Shown: positions 14,089 through 21,933, counted from the stretch's first letter. The stretch: DNA of 25,833 nt from CAZJGF01 sp964545665 (GCA_964545665.1 CAZJGF010000008.1:1-25833), one strand, 5' to 3'. The notes: generated by a model from the letters alone, not told the origin. Made by a program: numbers and translations.

Positions 14089-15254
14089 CTATGTGTTTGT
14101 TGCACGTCGAGCGAAAACATGCTTAGCAAGTGTCGGGGCATCTTTTAGCAGTGCCCAAAGCGACCGATCGCTATAAGACCTTATAGCCACATAACAGCCG
14201 CCGCATTGGTTAGTTCGTGANNNNNNNNNNNNNNNNNNNNNNNNNNNNNNNNNNNNNNNNNNNNNNNNNNNNNNNNNNNNNNNNNNNNNNNNNNNNNNNN
14301 NNNNNNNNNNNNNNNNNNNNGATCGCTATAAGACCTTATAGCCACATAACAGCCGCCGCATTGGTTAGTTCGTGAAAAGTTCTGTATCATTTCTTTTTGA
14401 GTGGAGTATTTGTTGCGATGTAACGAACATGGAACGAATGCTCCGTCAGGCATCACAACGAAGAATCTTATACCAGCTTTGCAGTTTGGCACGTAGCCCT
14501 GTTCAAAAAACTTGATGGTATCTAAGAATACAGCTTTAGAGTTGGTTATGTGATTTGTCCGCTTTGCCAATTCTATGAGCTCATAAATAGTCTTGTGCAA
14601 TATTGCCAAATCCTCTGGAGTATTGATGGCGTAGCTATTGTCGTTGGTCCGCAATGGCGTATATGCGCTATACGATATGGATACGTTCCAGTCCTTGGCT
14701 TTTTCGGCCAGGGAAAGTACTTCTCCTAGATTAGCTCTAGTGATAGCAGTATTCATGATGATGTCTCCATAGCCAAACTGGGCCAGTTTGGGAATTGTCT
14801 CATCTAGATGTCTGTATAAGCCGCGGTGTCGTCGAAACCCATCGTGCCGTTCATCAGGGAAATCAAGCGATACTGAAAGCTGGTTCACTCCGGCTTCATG
14901 CAACTGTATATAGTTGCCCTCATTTAGCAGCGCCCCGTTAGTGACAAGTATCAAGTAGGGTGCTCTATTGGCCCCCTTGATGGCCTTGACTACGTCTACT
15001 ATGTCTTTACGCAGAAGTGGTTCGCCCCCAGAGAGCTGCGCCACTGGAGGCCTCAGCAGTCCAGTTAACCTTCCATAATCATCGGGTTTAAGCTGCTTTT
15101 CGTCTTTTATCCGGCCGCCAAGGTCGCAGTGCCGGCAGTTACAATTGCAGGAAAGCGTCACCTCGAAAGAGACTATTAACGGTCGTTTAGTTATGTAATT
15201 ATATATTCCTTTTGCAGCAAGCTTAGTCCCGTCGAGGGGAGACAAATTTGTCAT
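14089..15254 (-). CDS. Radical SAM protein, interrupted by a false assembly gap
   Basis: The radical SAM signature CxxxCxxC is at C36, C40 and C43 (LSCNCNCRHCDLGG), with QLSGGEPLLRKDIV, ILVTNGALL and QLSVSLDFPDE in the barrel. The C-terminal region has SPASM-like cysteines (PNCKAG, PCSLH, CGGC), suggesting an auxiliary Fe-S site. Collapsing the 55-base duplication and 100 Ns (155 bases) keeps the frame. It gives a 336-residue protein with the tail SDRSLWALLKDAP to ARRATNT, ending at 14089. Without collapsing, a wrong tail (HELTNAAAVMWL, ending at 14181) is read. AAGGAG precedes ATG 15254. It is 17 bases downstream of the beta-CASP gene. Substrate unknown. Confidence 0.87.
14166..14220. repeat. 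55-base contig-end duplicate, left copy
   Basis: Identical to 14321-14375. The two copies flank a 100-N run, the pattern left when a scaffolder fails to merge contigs that overlap by their k-mer length. It is not a biological repeat. Confidence 0.93.
14221..14320. other. Spurious assembly gap (100 Ns)
   Basis: Placeholder gap. Because both flanks repeat the same 55 bases, no sequence is likely missing. Removing the Ns and one copy restores the radical SAM reading frame. Confidence 0.9.
14321..14375. repeat. 55-base contig-end duplicate, right copy
   Basis: Perfect copy of 14166-14220 across the N run, lying inside the radical SAM gene and coding for its CGGCYVAIRSYSD region. Confidence 0.93.
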
Positions 15255-15271
15255 TACACTCTCCTTTTTGG

Positions 15272-16846
15272 CTATATTCTAATCGGCTGTCCAATCTTGG
15301 GGATATGGACTGGTGCTCCAGTGCCTACTTTGGTTGGGAAAAGCTCAGGATACTCGGTGTGAATAGGAATAATGAGTTTGGCGCCGATGGTTTCAATGAT
15401 CTCCAATAATTCGGAGGCCGAGGCATGCCCGGAGCTATGAAAACCTTGCTCTTCTTCAGCCACCTTGCCTGTTTCTGTATTGGGGACGCCAATTGGTATA
15501 AAGTCAAAGTGCTCAATCCACTGTCGCAGCCTTTTGACGTCAAACCTTTGTTCTTCGCTGAAGGCTTCGCTGGATGAATAAATGTATATCCCTCCTTTGC
15601 TTGGCTTAATATCGATCAGCTCATTAACGTCCCAGAAACTTAGACAAAGAATGTAACCTCCTTCATCACGCCGTATATCCTCGGGTTGAACTGTCTTTCC
15701 CTGTTTCTTATAGCGAGCGAGTAAATCTCTTTCCCAACTGAGCCAGGATTTGATCTCTTCATATATAGTTAGTGTATCGTCTTCGATAGGGTCAGGTATC
15801 TCAGGCATTACAAGATGTAGAGACTGCAAGAGGTAAGCATCTTTCAGGATGATAGCTAGTTTTCGCTGGCATTTGCTGGCAATTGCTCTAAATGTCAGCA
15901 ACCTCTCCAGGTTTCTGGGACCAAAGTCAGCAATCACTAGCTTGCCGTTGGCCTCTTTGACTATCCGAAAGGCGTTCTGCATTACATCTTCCTCTGTTAT
16001 AGAATCATCTTCGTGATCGATATTGGTGCCCTCGCATAAGAGTACCGAAGGGCGAAGCTTTGCTGCCTCATTGGCAAACTGTCTTGTCTTGTGGCCCATC
16101 TTGCCATGCATGCGCAAGTCTCCAGTGTAAACCACCCAGCCCTGGCTAGTCTCAACAGCGAAAGCCGTTGCTCCATGGATGGAGTGGTCAACAGGAAAGC
16201 ATCTTATATTTAGGTTGCCCACTTTGTTAATAGTGGTAGGCCAGTCGCAGCTCATCTGTCTCGCTCCAGTTGGGGTTTGCCAAAAACTTCGCGCCTCTGG
16301 AGTCAGAGAAATCGAATCGGTGAAACAGAACTGCCTTTGTATTGAGGCGTATTTCTTCCAATCAGGTTGTGCCAGCAAACGTCCTTCTTCCTGGCGGGGC
16401 ATGGCATAGCTCACCTCCTTTTCAAAATCTCCCCGGCTTGAGTCCTGGATTGCCTTGGCGAGAAATGCCGTAGCAGGGCTGCATACGATGGGGATGTGGG
16501 GGGCAAGAAAGGAAATGTGGCCGCTATGGTCCAAGTGAGCATGGGAGAGGAGCACAGCATCTATATGCACATCTTTAACCTCCGAGCGCACTCTTGACCA
16601 GACATCTTCCCACGATGGTTCTAGCTCACTTCTATAGATGCCCTTCAATGGAGGCAGAAGTCCCATTTCGAACAGGTCTGCCAAGCCTCTAGAGGTGCGA
16701 GGTTTTAGGTATTCCTCAAAATATTGAGACCAGAGGTTATAGTCGATGCCGAAATCTAAGGATATTGCAGTGTTATCTGCTGCGAGTAAGATCTTGTTTC
16801 CACCTATTACTCCAGCACCACCATAAATAGTGATATCAACAGTCAT
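15272..16846 (-). CDS. RNase J-like beta-CASP metallo-beta-lactamase protein
   Basis: A 524-residue MBL-fold protein with a beta-CASP insertion, the architecture of RNase J and CPSF-type nucleases. The metal motif SHAHLDHSGH gives H102, H104, D106 and H107. PVDHSIHGA, VVYTGDLRMHG, LVIADFGPRNLERL, SSGHAS and IPIHTE correspond to later motifs. Its HAHLDH differs from the HEDH typical of RNase J, so it may be a distinct branch. I chose ATG 16846. The in-frame ATG at 16861 overlaps the promoter -10 box and cannot be in the mRNA. It leads an operon with the radical SAM gene. Confidence 0.87.
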   Translation of the reverse strand: MTVDITIYGGAGVIGGNKILLAADNTAISLDFGIDYNLWSQYFEEYLKPRTSRGLADLFEMGLLPPLKGIYRSELEPSWEDVWSRVRSEVKDVHIDAVLLSHAHLDHSGHISFLAPHIPIVCSPATAFLAKAIQDSSRGDFEKEVSYAMPRQEEGRLLAQPDWKKYASIQRQFCFTDSISLTPEARSFWQTPTGARQMSCDWPTTINKVGNLNIRCFPVDHSIHGATAFAVETSQGWVVYTGDLRMHGKMGHKTRQFANEAAKLRPSVLLCEGTNIDHEDDSITEEDVMQNAFRIVKEANGKLVIADFGPRNLERLLTFRAIASKCQRKLAIILKDAYLLQSLHLVMPEIPDPIEDDTLTIYEEIKSWLSWERDLLARYKKQGKTVQPEDIRRDEGGYILCLSFWDVNELIDIKPSKGGIYIYSSSEAFSEEQRFDVKRLRQWIEHFDFIPIGVPNTETGKVAEEEQGFHSSGHASASELLEIIETIGAKLIIPIHTEYPELFPTKVGTGAPVHIPKIGQPIRI

Positions 16847-16859
16847 GTGTCGGCAGACC

Positions 16860-16868
16860 ATTATAACA
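16860..16868 (-). promoter_or_regulatory. Extended -10 promoter for the beta-CASP gene
   Basis: On the - strand the sequence is TGTTATAAT, a perfect -10 with a TGn extension. It lies 13 bases before ATG 16846, leaving a leader of roughly six bases. No good -35 is visible. Confidence 0.55.
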
Positions 16869-16924
16869 AGCTTTGCTTGCTAAAAGAAGCAGATAGCAAT
16901 AAGATTTTAGTAGTTAAGCCGTGG

Positions 16925-16933
16925 TGTTAAAAT
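16925..16933 (+). promoter_or_regulatory. Extended -10 promoter for the DnaJ-like gene
   Basis: TGTTAAAAT (TGn plus TAAAAT) ends eight bases before ATG 16942, so initiation should fall within a few bases of the start codon, giving a leaderless transcript. It diverges from the beta-CASP promoter 57 bases away. Confidence 0.55.
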
Positions 16934-16941
16934 AGCAAGAA

Positions 16942-17607
16942 ATGGCTAAGGATTATTATCAGGTCTTAGGGGTACCCAGGAATGCCAGCGAGGATGAGAT
17001 TAAGAAGGCTTATAGAAAGCTGGCTATGAAGTATCACCCAGACCGTAATCGCGGGAAGGAAAAATGGGCTAATGAGAAGTTCAAGGAAATAAATGAAGCC
17101 TATGGAATTCTTGGCGATCTGGAGAAGAGAAGGCAATATGACCAATTTGGCATGGTAGGCAATGTGGGTGATATCTTCGGCAGTCCTTCCACCAGAAGTA
17201 CTTTTGAAGATTTAATGAAGGACTTTGGTGGATCTGGTCTTGGCTTCGATTTCCTCGATGACATATTTGCTGATTCCTTAGGAGGTAGGGGTTTTTCTTT
17301 TAAGAGATTTAGTAGAGGATCTCGTGGTCCAAGGGGAGTGAGGTTCGAAACTGGTCCTGGTGGGAGGATTAATCTGGATGAGCTATTTGGTAGGGCTCAA
17401 CGGGCTCAAGATGTGCGATACGAGCTTTCAATTACGCCAGATGAAGCTCGAACTGGTACAAGAAAGCGACTAACTAGGCGGGGTAAGCGATTAGAGGTAA
17501 GAATCCCATCTGGGGTAAACACAGGTAGCCTAGTGAGGTTGCGAAATGCTTGTCAGGCAACAGACGGGCGTCCCGGAGACATAGTAATCCAAATCAAAGT
17601 CAAATAG
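16942..17607 (+). CDS. DnaJ-like J-domain protein without zinc finger
   Basis: A 221-residue Hsp40-type co-chaperone. The J domain (residues 1-66) has the HPD motif at 32-34 that stimulates DnaK ATPase. A Gly/Phe-rich linker with DIFGSP and FDFLDDIFADSLGGRGFSF follows. A single C-terminal substrate-binding subdomain (about 155-221: YELSITPDEARTGTRKRL to GRPGDIVIQIKVK) completes it. It lacks the four CxxCxGxG repeats of DnaJ and is shorter than CbpA (about 300). The mRNA appears leaderless. It ends one base before the GTPase start. Confidence 0.9.
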   Translation: MAKDYYQVLGVPRNASEDEIKKAYRKLAMKYHPDRNRGKEKWANEKFKEINEAYGILGDLEKRRQYDQFGMVGNVGDIFGSPSTRSTFEDLMKDFGGSGLGFDFLDDIFADSLGGRGFSFKRFSRGSRGPRGVRFETGPGGRINLDELFGRAQRAQDVRYELSITPDEARTGTRKRLTRRGKRLEVRIPSGVNTGSLVRLRNACQATDGRPGDIVIQIKVK

Positions 17608-17608
17608 T

Positions 17609-18595
17609 ATGCCAGCAAATCTGCCGCCGCAATATTTTGAAGCTGAGAAGCGCTACAGGGTAGCTAAAGACCCAGAAGAAAAAATCGAGGCTTTGCAAAG
17701 CATGCTGGCTATCATGCCCAGGCATAAGGGCACTGACAAGCTTCATGCTGCGTTGCGACGGAAGATTGCCAGACTATCGCAGGAAGCGGAAAAGAAGTAT
17801 GCCACGGCTAGAAGGGCGGGCTTTCAAATCCGGAGAGAAGGCGCTGGTCAAGTAGTCTTAGTCGGATTAGCTAACGTGGGAAAATCACAGCTATTAGCCG
17901 CAGTTAGCGATGCCTCTCCTGAGATAGCTGCATATCCTTTTACTACCCAGACTCTTACCCCGGGAATGATGAAGTTTGAGGATATCCAGATTCAACTGGT
18001 AGACACACCGCCCATAAGACACAGAAATGTGCGGATACTGCTAGCCAACACGCTTAGAGGTACTGACCTCATTGCCATTGTGGTAGATCTGGGCATAGAG
18101 CCAATGAACCAGGTAGAGGCCAGTCTTCAAGCATTGGCAGAGGCAAGGATAGAGCCTTCGTTAGATGGTGCTAAGGAAGCAGTCCCGGAAAGATATCAAA
18201 AAAAGATGTTGATTGTTGGTAACAAAAACGATTTAGCGAACTCGAACGGTAACTGGAAGAAACTAAGTGAGCAATATGGTACGCTATTCCCTTTGGTCTC
18301 GATCTCGGCTAAGGAAGGAAATGGCTTAGAGGAATTAAGGAAAGCAGTTTACGAGGCTCTGGATATCTTCCGGGTTTATACCAAAGCCCCAGGAGCTAAG
18401 GCTGACTTAACCGAGCCTGTGATCTTGAGGCGGGGCAGCACTGTGCAGGATGCTGCTGAATCTATCCATAAAGACTTTAAGCACGAATTAAAATATGCCG
18501 TGATTTGGGGCTCTGGAAAATACGATGGACAAAAGGTGAGCAAGACACACGTGCTCAAAGATGGCGATGTAATCGAGTTCCATATACATACATAG
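17609..18595 (+). CDS. DRG/Obg-related GTPase with C-terminal TGS domain
   Basis: A 328-residue TRAFAC GTPase. A charged helical N-terminus (residues 1-75) precedes the G domain: G1 GLANVGKS 86-93, G3 DTPP 132-135, G4 NKND 205-208, G5 SAKEG. A C-terminal TGS domain (about 255-328) ends KTHVLKDGDVIEFHIHT. This arrangement resembles archaeal and eukaryotic DRG proteins, which act in ribosome-associated processes, and differs from bacterial Obg or YchF. It lies one base after the DnaJ-like gene and has no own ribosome site, suggesting coupling. Confidence 0.88.
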   Translation: MPANLPPQYFEAEKRYRVAKDPEEKIEALQSMLAIMPRHKGTDKLHAALRRKIARLSQEAEKKYATARRAGFQIRREGAGQVVLVGLANVGKSQLLAAVSDASPEIAAYPFTTQTLTPGMMKFEDIQIQLVDTPPIRHRNVRILLANTLRGTDLIAIVVDLGIEPMNQVEASLQALAEARIEPSLDGAKEAVPERYQKKMLIVGNKNDLANSNGNWKKLSEQYGTLFPLVSISAKEGNGLEELRKAVYEALDIFRVYTKAPGAKADLTEPVILRRGSTVQDAAESIHKDFKHELKYAVIWGSGKYDGQKVSKTHVLKDGDVIEFHIHT

Positions 18596-18634
18596 CCTGA
18601 CCTTCTTGCCCTTGATGCTTCGCTGGAATAAGCT

Positions 18635-19561
18635 TTATATTGCAAGTTGCCACAGTTTTTCTGCCAGGGCTTCAATGTAAGCCCTGCTTTCAAGTTTTGC
18701 CCTCCACTCTCGTGGAATGGCCTCTATGCCAAGATATGCGCCTGAGATGGCTCCAGCCATACTAGCTATAGTATCGGTATCGTCACCCAGACTTATGGCG
18801 TGGAGGACGCAATCTCCATAACACCTCGGTCGCCTTAAGAAGCAATAGATAGCGGTTGGCACTGACCTTGGTGCCTCTATGCCATTTCCTAGCACATTGA
18901 CCACCCTTGCTCTATCCTGCCTACGCAGCAGCTCTTTTATGCTGGCTATCTTTTCCTTATATAACTGGTTTTGGACGAGATTCTGGAGCTTTAGCAGGAA
19001 GACTTCCCGCTCAATTTCTTCGTCTGATGGTGTATTGAGAGCAAGGGCTACGGCATAAGCTTGGAGGGCTGCTCCTTCCTTGCCTAATTCGTGAGAATGA
19101 GTGATAATGCTTGATTTGTAAGCAATCTCTCTCAGGTTTTCTGTACTATTAGAGTATAGTAACCCTATTGGTGCTACTCTCATGGCTGAGCCGTTTCCGA
19201 AGGAACCACCTTCATAAAGTTTGTTTGCGGCAGTATGCCATGGCTCGCCGCGCTCTATCATCCTGAAAATCCTAGGAGGTCCCGGTCCGTAGCCACGCCA
19301 AGGTTCGGCCTCATAGTTTCTTATGAAAGTTTTGACCATGCGTTCTCCATCAAAGCCTTTGTTCTCTATTAAAGACTCTGCGACTCCGATTGTCATATGA
19401 GTGTCGTCGGTGTAGGTTAGCTGCTCCAGGTTTTCAGCTAAGAGCTCGATCTCCTTCCTGTTAGCCCTTCTCCTTCCCTCCCTCCAACTACCAAGCCCAT
19501 CGCCTACGGCTGCCCCTACCAAGCATCCCAGGAACTTCGACTTTAGTTTTTCTTGGTACAT
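18635..19561 (-). CDS. ADP-ribosylglycohydrolase family protein
   Basis: A 308-residue ARH/DraG-family hydrolase, which removes ADP-ribose from modified targets. The N-terminal motif LVGAAVGDGLG is followed by the first metal-binding site TDDT at 51-54. The second, GDDTDTIASMAGAISGAYLG, is at 259 onward. FGNGSAMRVAPIGLL and ITHSHELG are also typical. No ADP-ribosyltransferase or nitrogenase gene is visible, so its target is unknown. It has no clear ribosome binding site. It converges on the TGS GTPase. Confidence 0.9.
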   Translation of the reverse strand: MYQEKLKSKFLGCLVGAAVGDGLGSWREGRRRANRKEIELLAENLEQLTYTDDTHMTIGVAESLIENKGFDGERMVKTFIRNYEAEPWRGYGPGPPRIFRMIERGEPWHTAANKLYEGGSFGNGSAMRVAPIGLLYSNSTENLREIAYKSSIITHSHELGKEGAALQAYAVALALNTPSDEEIEREVFLLKLQNLVQNQLYKEKIASIKELLRRQDRARVVNVLGNGIEAPRSVPTAIYCFLRRPRCYGDCVLHAISLGDDTDTIASMAGAISGAYLGIEAIPREWRAKLESRAYIEALAEKLWQLAI

Positions 19562-19649
19562 ACCTAGTGCTGTCTCTCGTTAACCTATTAGTAATCTTAT
19601 CATTAGTAGCGCTTTAACAGAAAAGTGATTGGCCAGCGGCTTCCGGTCA

Positions 19650-19678
19650 TTGCAATTCCCCTCACCTTTTGCTATACT
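19650..19678 (+). promoter_or_regulatory. Promoter for the zinc-ribbon gene
   Basis: TTGCAA (19650-19655), a 17-base spacer, then TATACT (19673-19678) with a TGC extension. Initiation near 19685 gives a long 5' UTR of about 113 bases that ends in the RBS hairpin. Confidence 0.6.
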
Positions 19679-19747
19679 TGTGTTGGTCGGTTAGAAGTGT
19701 AGGTTGCCACGCGCTTGTGGAAGCTCTTTTGGGTTTATTTACAGACG

Positions 19748-19798
19748 TTGGATGACCGAAACTCTAGGTAAGTATTATTAGAAAAGGAGGTCATCCAA
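19748..19798 (+). promoter_or_regulatory. RBS-occluding hairpin upstream of the zinc-ribbon gene
   Basis: TTGGATGACC (19748-19757) pairs perfectly over ten bases with GGTCATCCAA (19789-19798). The 3' strand covers the last GG of the AAAGGAGG Shine-Dalgarno sequence, the spacer and the A of the ATG. The 31-base loop is AU-rich and includes the rest of the ribosome site. Folding would block initiation, so this is a candidate thermosensor or binding site. Confidence 0.6.
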
Positions 19799-20100
19799 TG
19801 GGGTTTACAGATAAGACTCTCCAGTGTTCTGATTGTGGTGCCACATTTACCTTCACTGCTGAAGAGCAGGAGTTCTTTGCTGCCAAGGGATATACTAACG
19901 AGCCCAAGCGCTGCCCTGCTTGCCGTGAAGCGAGAAGAGCCCAGCGCAGCAGCTTTGGTGGTTATAGAGAGAGGCGCCAGATGTATCCTGCAGTGTGTGC
20001 TGAGTGTGGTAAGGAATGTGAAGTACCCTTCGAACCTCGAGAAGGCAGACCAGTCTATTGTAGTGAGTGCTACAACAAAACTAAATTGGGCAGCCGGTGA
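19798..20100 (+). CDS. Zinc-ribbon domain protein
   Basis: A 100-residue protein with two zinc-ribbon halves. Cys10-x2-Cys13 and Cys39-x2-Cys42 surround the segment TFTFTAEEQEFFAAKGYTNEPKRCPACREARR. A second set has Cys67, 70, 74, 88 and 91. It resembles a common bacterial family of stand-alone zinc-ribbon proteins of unknown role. AAAGGAGGT lies just upstream of ATG 19798, within a hairpin. It precedes the RRM gene on the same strand and may be co-expressed with it. Confidence 0.85.
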   Translation: MGFTDKTLQCSDCGATFTFTAEEQEFFAAKGYTNEPKRCPACREARRAQRSSFGGYRERRQMYPAVCAECGKECEVPFEPREGRPVYCSECYNKTKLGSR

Positions 20101-20175
20101 TAGTCTGGTTGTCGCTGGATTCAAAGGGACTGGAACCAAACTCAGCGCCTAGAGTTTCAGAACCGGCGGAATTCG

Positions 20176-20244
20176 ATGTACTTTGATGAGTTTGGCTGCA
20201 TGAAGGGTGAGAACTGCAAAATGGGAAGGGAGTTAATATTATGA
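20176..20244 (+). CDS. Possible 22-residue upstream peptide
   Basis: ATG 20176 opens a 22-codon frame with two cysteines (GCMKGENCKM). Its TGA overlaps the ATG of the RRM gene as ATGA. The ribosome site (GGCGG) is weak. The rest of 20101-20240 is non-coding. It could be a coupling leader peptide or chance. Confidence 0.25.
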   Translation: MYFDEFGCMKGENCKMGRELIL

Positions 20245-20552
20245 ACATATATGTGGGTAGTCTGTCACGTGAGGTTACTGAGGAGGAGTTGCGTCAGGCA
20301 TTTGAGTCCTTTGGAGAAGTGACATCGGTACGCGTCATCACAGATAGATATACCGGCCAACCCAGGGGATTTGGATTTGTTGATATGCCCGTAGATGCCG
20401 AGGCTCAGGCAGCGATTAGCGGTCTGGATGCGACACAATTGAAAGACCAGGTGATTGCTGTCAGCAAGGCGCGCCCTCGTGCTGAAGGCGGCGGAGGCGG
20501 CTATGGTGGTGGAAGGCGGCCCTATGGTGGGGGAGGGTATCGAAGGTATTAA
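20241..20552 (+). CDS. Glycine-rich RRM RNA-binding protein
   Basis: A 103-residue protein with one RNA recognition motif: RNP2 IYVGSL (3-8) and RNP1 RGFGFVDM (42-49). A Gly/Arg/Tyr-rich tail follows (about 82-103, GGGGGYGGGRRPYGGGGYRRY). Bacterial homologues in cyanobacteria and others are often cold-induced RNA chaperones. GGGAG lies about ten bases upstream of ATG 20241. Its neighbour is the zinc-ribbon gene with a regulated leader. Confidence 0.94.
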   Translation: MNIYVGSLSREVTEEELRQAFESFGEVTSVRVITDRYTGQPRGFGFVDMPVDAEAQAAISGLDATQLKDQVIAVSKARPRAEGGGGGYGGGRRPYGGGGYRRY

Positions 20553-20574
20553 GTGGTCTTATGTAGCAAGTAAG

Positions 20575-21471
20575 CTAGCCTAATATACTGCTGATCATCG
20601 TTTTGGTAATAGCGACCATAAGTTCGGGGCTTATGTAGTCATATCTGTTGTTTTGCAGCACCTCGGAAGCAACTCTCTGTGCAGTTTTGTTTAAGTTACC
20701 TATGGCTTGATACTGTTCGATAATGTAGCTCTTTACCTTCTCTGTGTGTTCCAGTCCCCGCTGCAAAATACGTGTGGCTTGATCACCAACAATAACACCA
20801 TTGTGGTCAAAAGCACATATTTGTACATCGTAACTTGTTAGCTTCTTTAGCGATTGCACGTATAAAGGAAAGCCATATTGGGCTGAAGGGTAAGAGAGGC
20901 CGCTTTCATCTTCTGTAGGCCACGGTGCAGCATCGGAAGGGAATATGGCTTTCAACCGAGAGATGTATGTTGCAATACAGCATTTACTATGCCCAGGTAC
21001 CTCTATGAAATGGGCTTGAATCCCGTCGCCAAGGTCTATAGCGTCGTTTTCACCTACAACTCGATCTACCGATATGCCATCAAATTGCAAATTGAGTTTT
21101 TCATACTCGTCCTGGAGGCCTGATTTCTCAACCATCTCTTTATTAGCATTGGCAATGAAATTCACTGCCTTTTCCTTGGAGAATACCTCTTTGGAATATG
21201 CTGAAGCGACTATCTCCGCACGAGGAAATCTTCTCTTCAAGTAGGGCACGGCCCCACAATGGTCGAAGTGAGAGTGGGGGATGACCAGATACTTGATTCT
21301 ATTGAGGTCGAAATCCATCGCTGAAAACTGCTTTTCCAGCGACGGACCTATATAGCTCATTCCGCCCCCGATAATCATAGCCTCTTCTCCCTTAAGCAGA
21401 TATAGGCACAGGTCGCGTGTTCCCAGAAAATCTATCCTGTCGGTGATTTTTCCGGGTTGCTGAATCCACAT
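20575..21471 (-). CDS. Metallo-beta-lactamase fold hydrolase
   Basis: A 298-residue MBL-fold hydrolase. The metal motif PHSHFDHCG gives H66, H68, D70 and H71. EVPGHSKCCIATYI carries the next His, and CAFDHNGVI a later one. A C-terminal helical region (after residue 225) may be a dimerization or substrate domain. GGGAGG lies eight bases upstream of ATG 21471. The substrate cannot be told from sequence. It converges on the RRM gene. Confidence 0.87.
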   Translation of the reverse strand: MWIQQPGKITDRIDFLGTRDLCLYLLKGEEAMIIGGGMSYIGPSLEKQFSAMDFDLNRIKYLVIPHSHFDHCGAVPYLKRRFPRAEIVASAYSKEVFSKEKAVNFIANANKEMVEKSGLQDEYEKLNLQFDGISVDRVVGENDAIDLGDGIQAHFIEVPGHSKCCIATYISRLKAIFPSDAAPWPTEDESGLSYPSAQYGFPLYVQSLKKLTSYDVQICAFDHNGVIVGDQATRILQRGLEHTEKVKSYIIEQYQAIGNLNKTAQRVASEVLQNNRYDYISPELMVAITKTMISSILG

Positions 21472-21691
21472 AATGATTTCCTCCCTTGTGAATCCTGACT
21501 TAATCGGAAGAGTAGCCTTGTTTCAAAAGGATTTCTCGTTGGTCTGAGACTATAGAGCCCACTTGCGAGATACTTCTGGAACATCCATTTTAACATTTTG
21601 ATGAGGGAATACATAAATGTGAGTACTTGTTCATATATCATCTGTTTGATAGCGGTGGGACAGCGCTGATAAGGCTCAAAATGAACCCGGT

Positions 21692-21758
21692 GCCAGGGCA
21701 GATGGACTTCTGGGTATACACGAAGTCCATGCTAGTGGAAATGACCAGCAGCCCTGGC
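21692..21758. other. Branched stem-loop (possible three-way junction)
   Basis: An outer stem GCCAGGGC (21692-21699)/GCCCTGGC (21751-21758) is perfect. Inside, ATGGACTTC (21702-21710)/GAAGTCCAT (21722-21730) is a perfect nine-base helix. The next 20 bases can form a weaker arm (TGG 21736-21738 with CCA 21745-21747, GC with GC). It matches no RNA family I know. It lies upstream of the candidate kor promoter. Confidence 0.5.
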
Positions 21759-21779
21759 TCATCATAACTAGACTGTTTC

Positions 21780-21788
21780 TGGTATACT
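21780..21788 (+). promoter_or_regulatory. Candidate kor operon promoter
   Basis: TGGTATACT, a TGn-extended -10 without a -35. It would give a 5' UTR of about 140 bases before korA. Confidence 0.45.
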
Positions 21789-21933
21789 TTTCAGGCATTA
21801 CGCTTGTTACAGAAGGTATTGAGGTTGGGGTAAGAGAGCGTTGTTAATGGTGAAACCCTTAGGGAACATATAGAGTGGCCCGGGATGCTGTTAACATGAA
21901 GATCGGGCTGAGTACTAATTCGGAGGTTATTTC

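Larger units (their letters stand above)
21472..21933. other. 462-base non-coding stretch upstream of korA
   Basis: No convincing gene. It holds a branched inverted-repeat structure at 21692-21758, an extended -10 at 21780, an 8-codon frame at 21847 and the korA ribosome site (CGGAGG near 21921). The stretch 21472-21690 shows nothing I recognise. Confidence 0.6.

Noticed and set aside
14092..14220. Tail HELTNAAAVMWL for the radical SAM protein
   Set aside because: It is read from the wrong frame in the duplicate contig end beyond the false gap.
21432..21641. 69-residue - strand frame upstream of the MBL gene
   Set aside because: No family resemblance; it overlaps the MBL start and ribosome site in another frame.
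21847..21873. Eight-codon frame in the kor leader
   Set aside because: Too short to support and no strong ribosome site; chance occurrence is likely.
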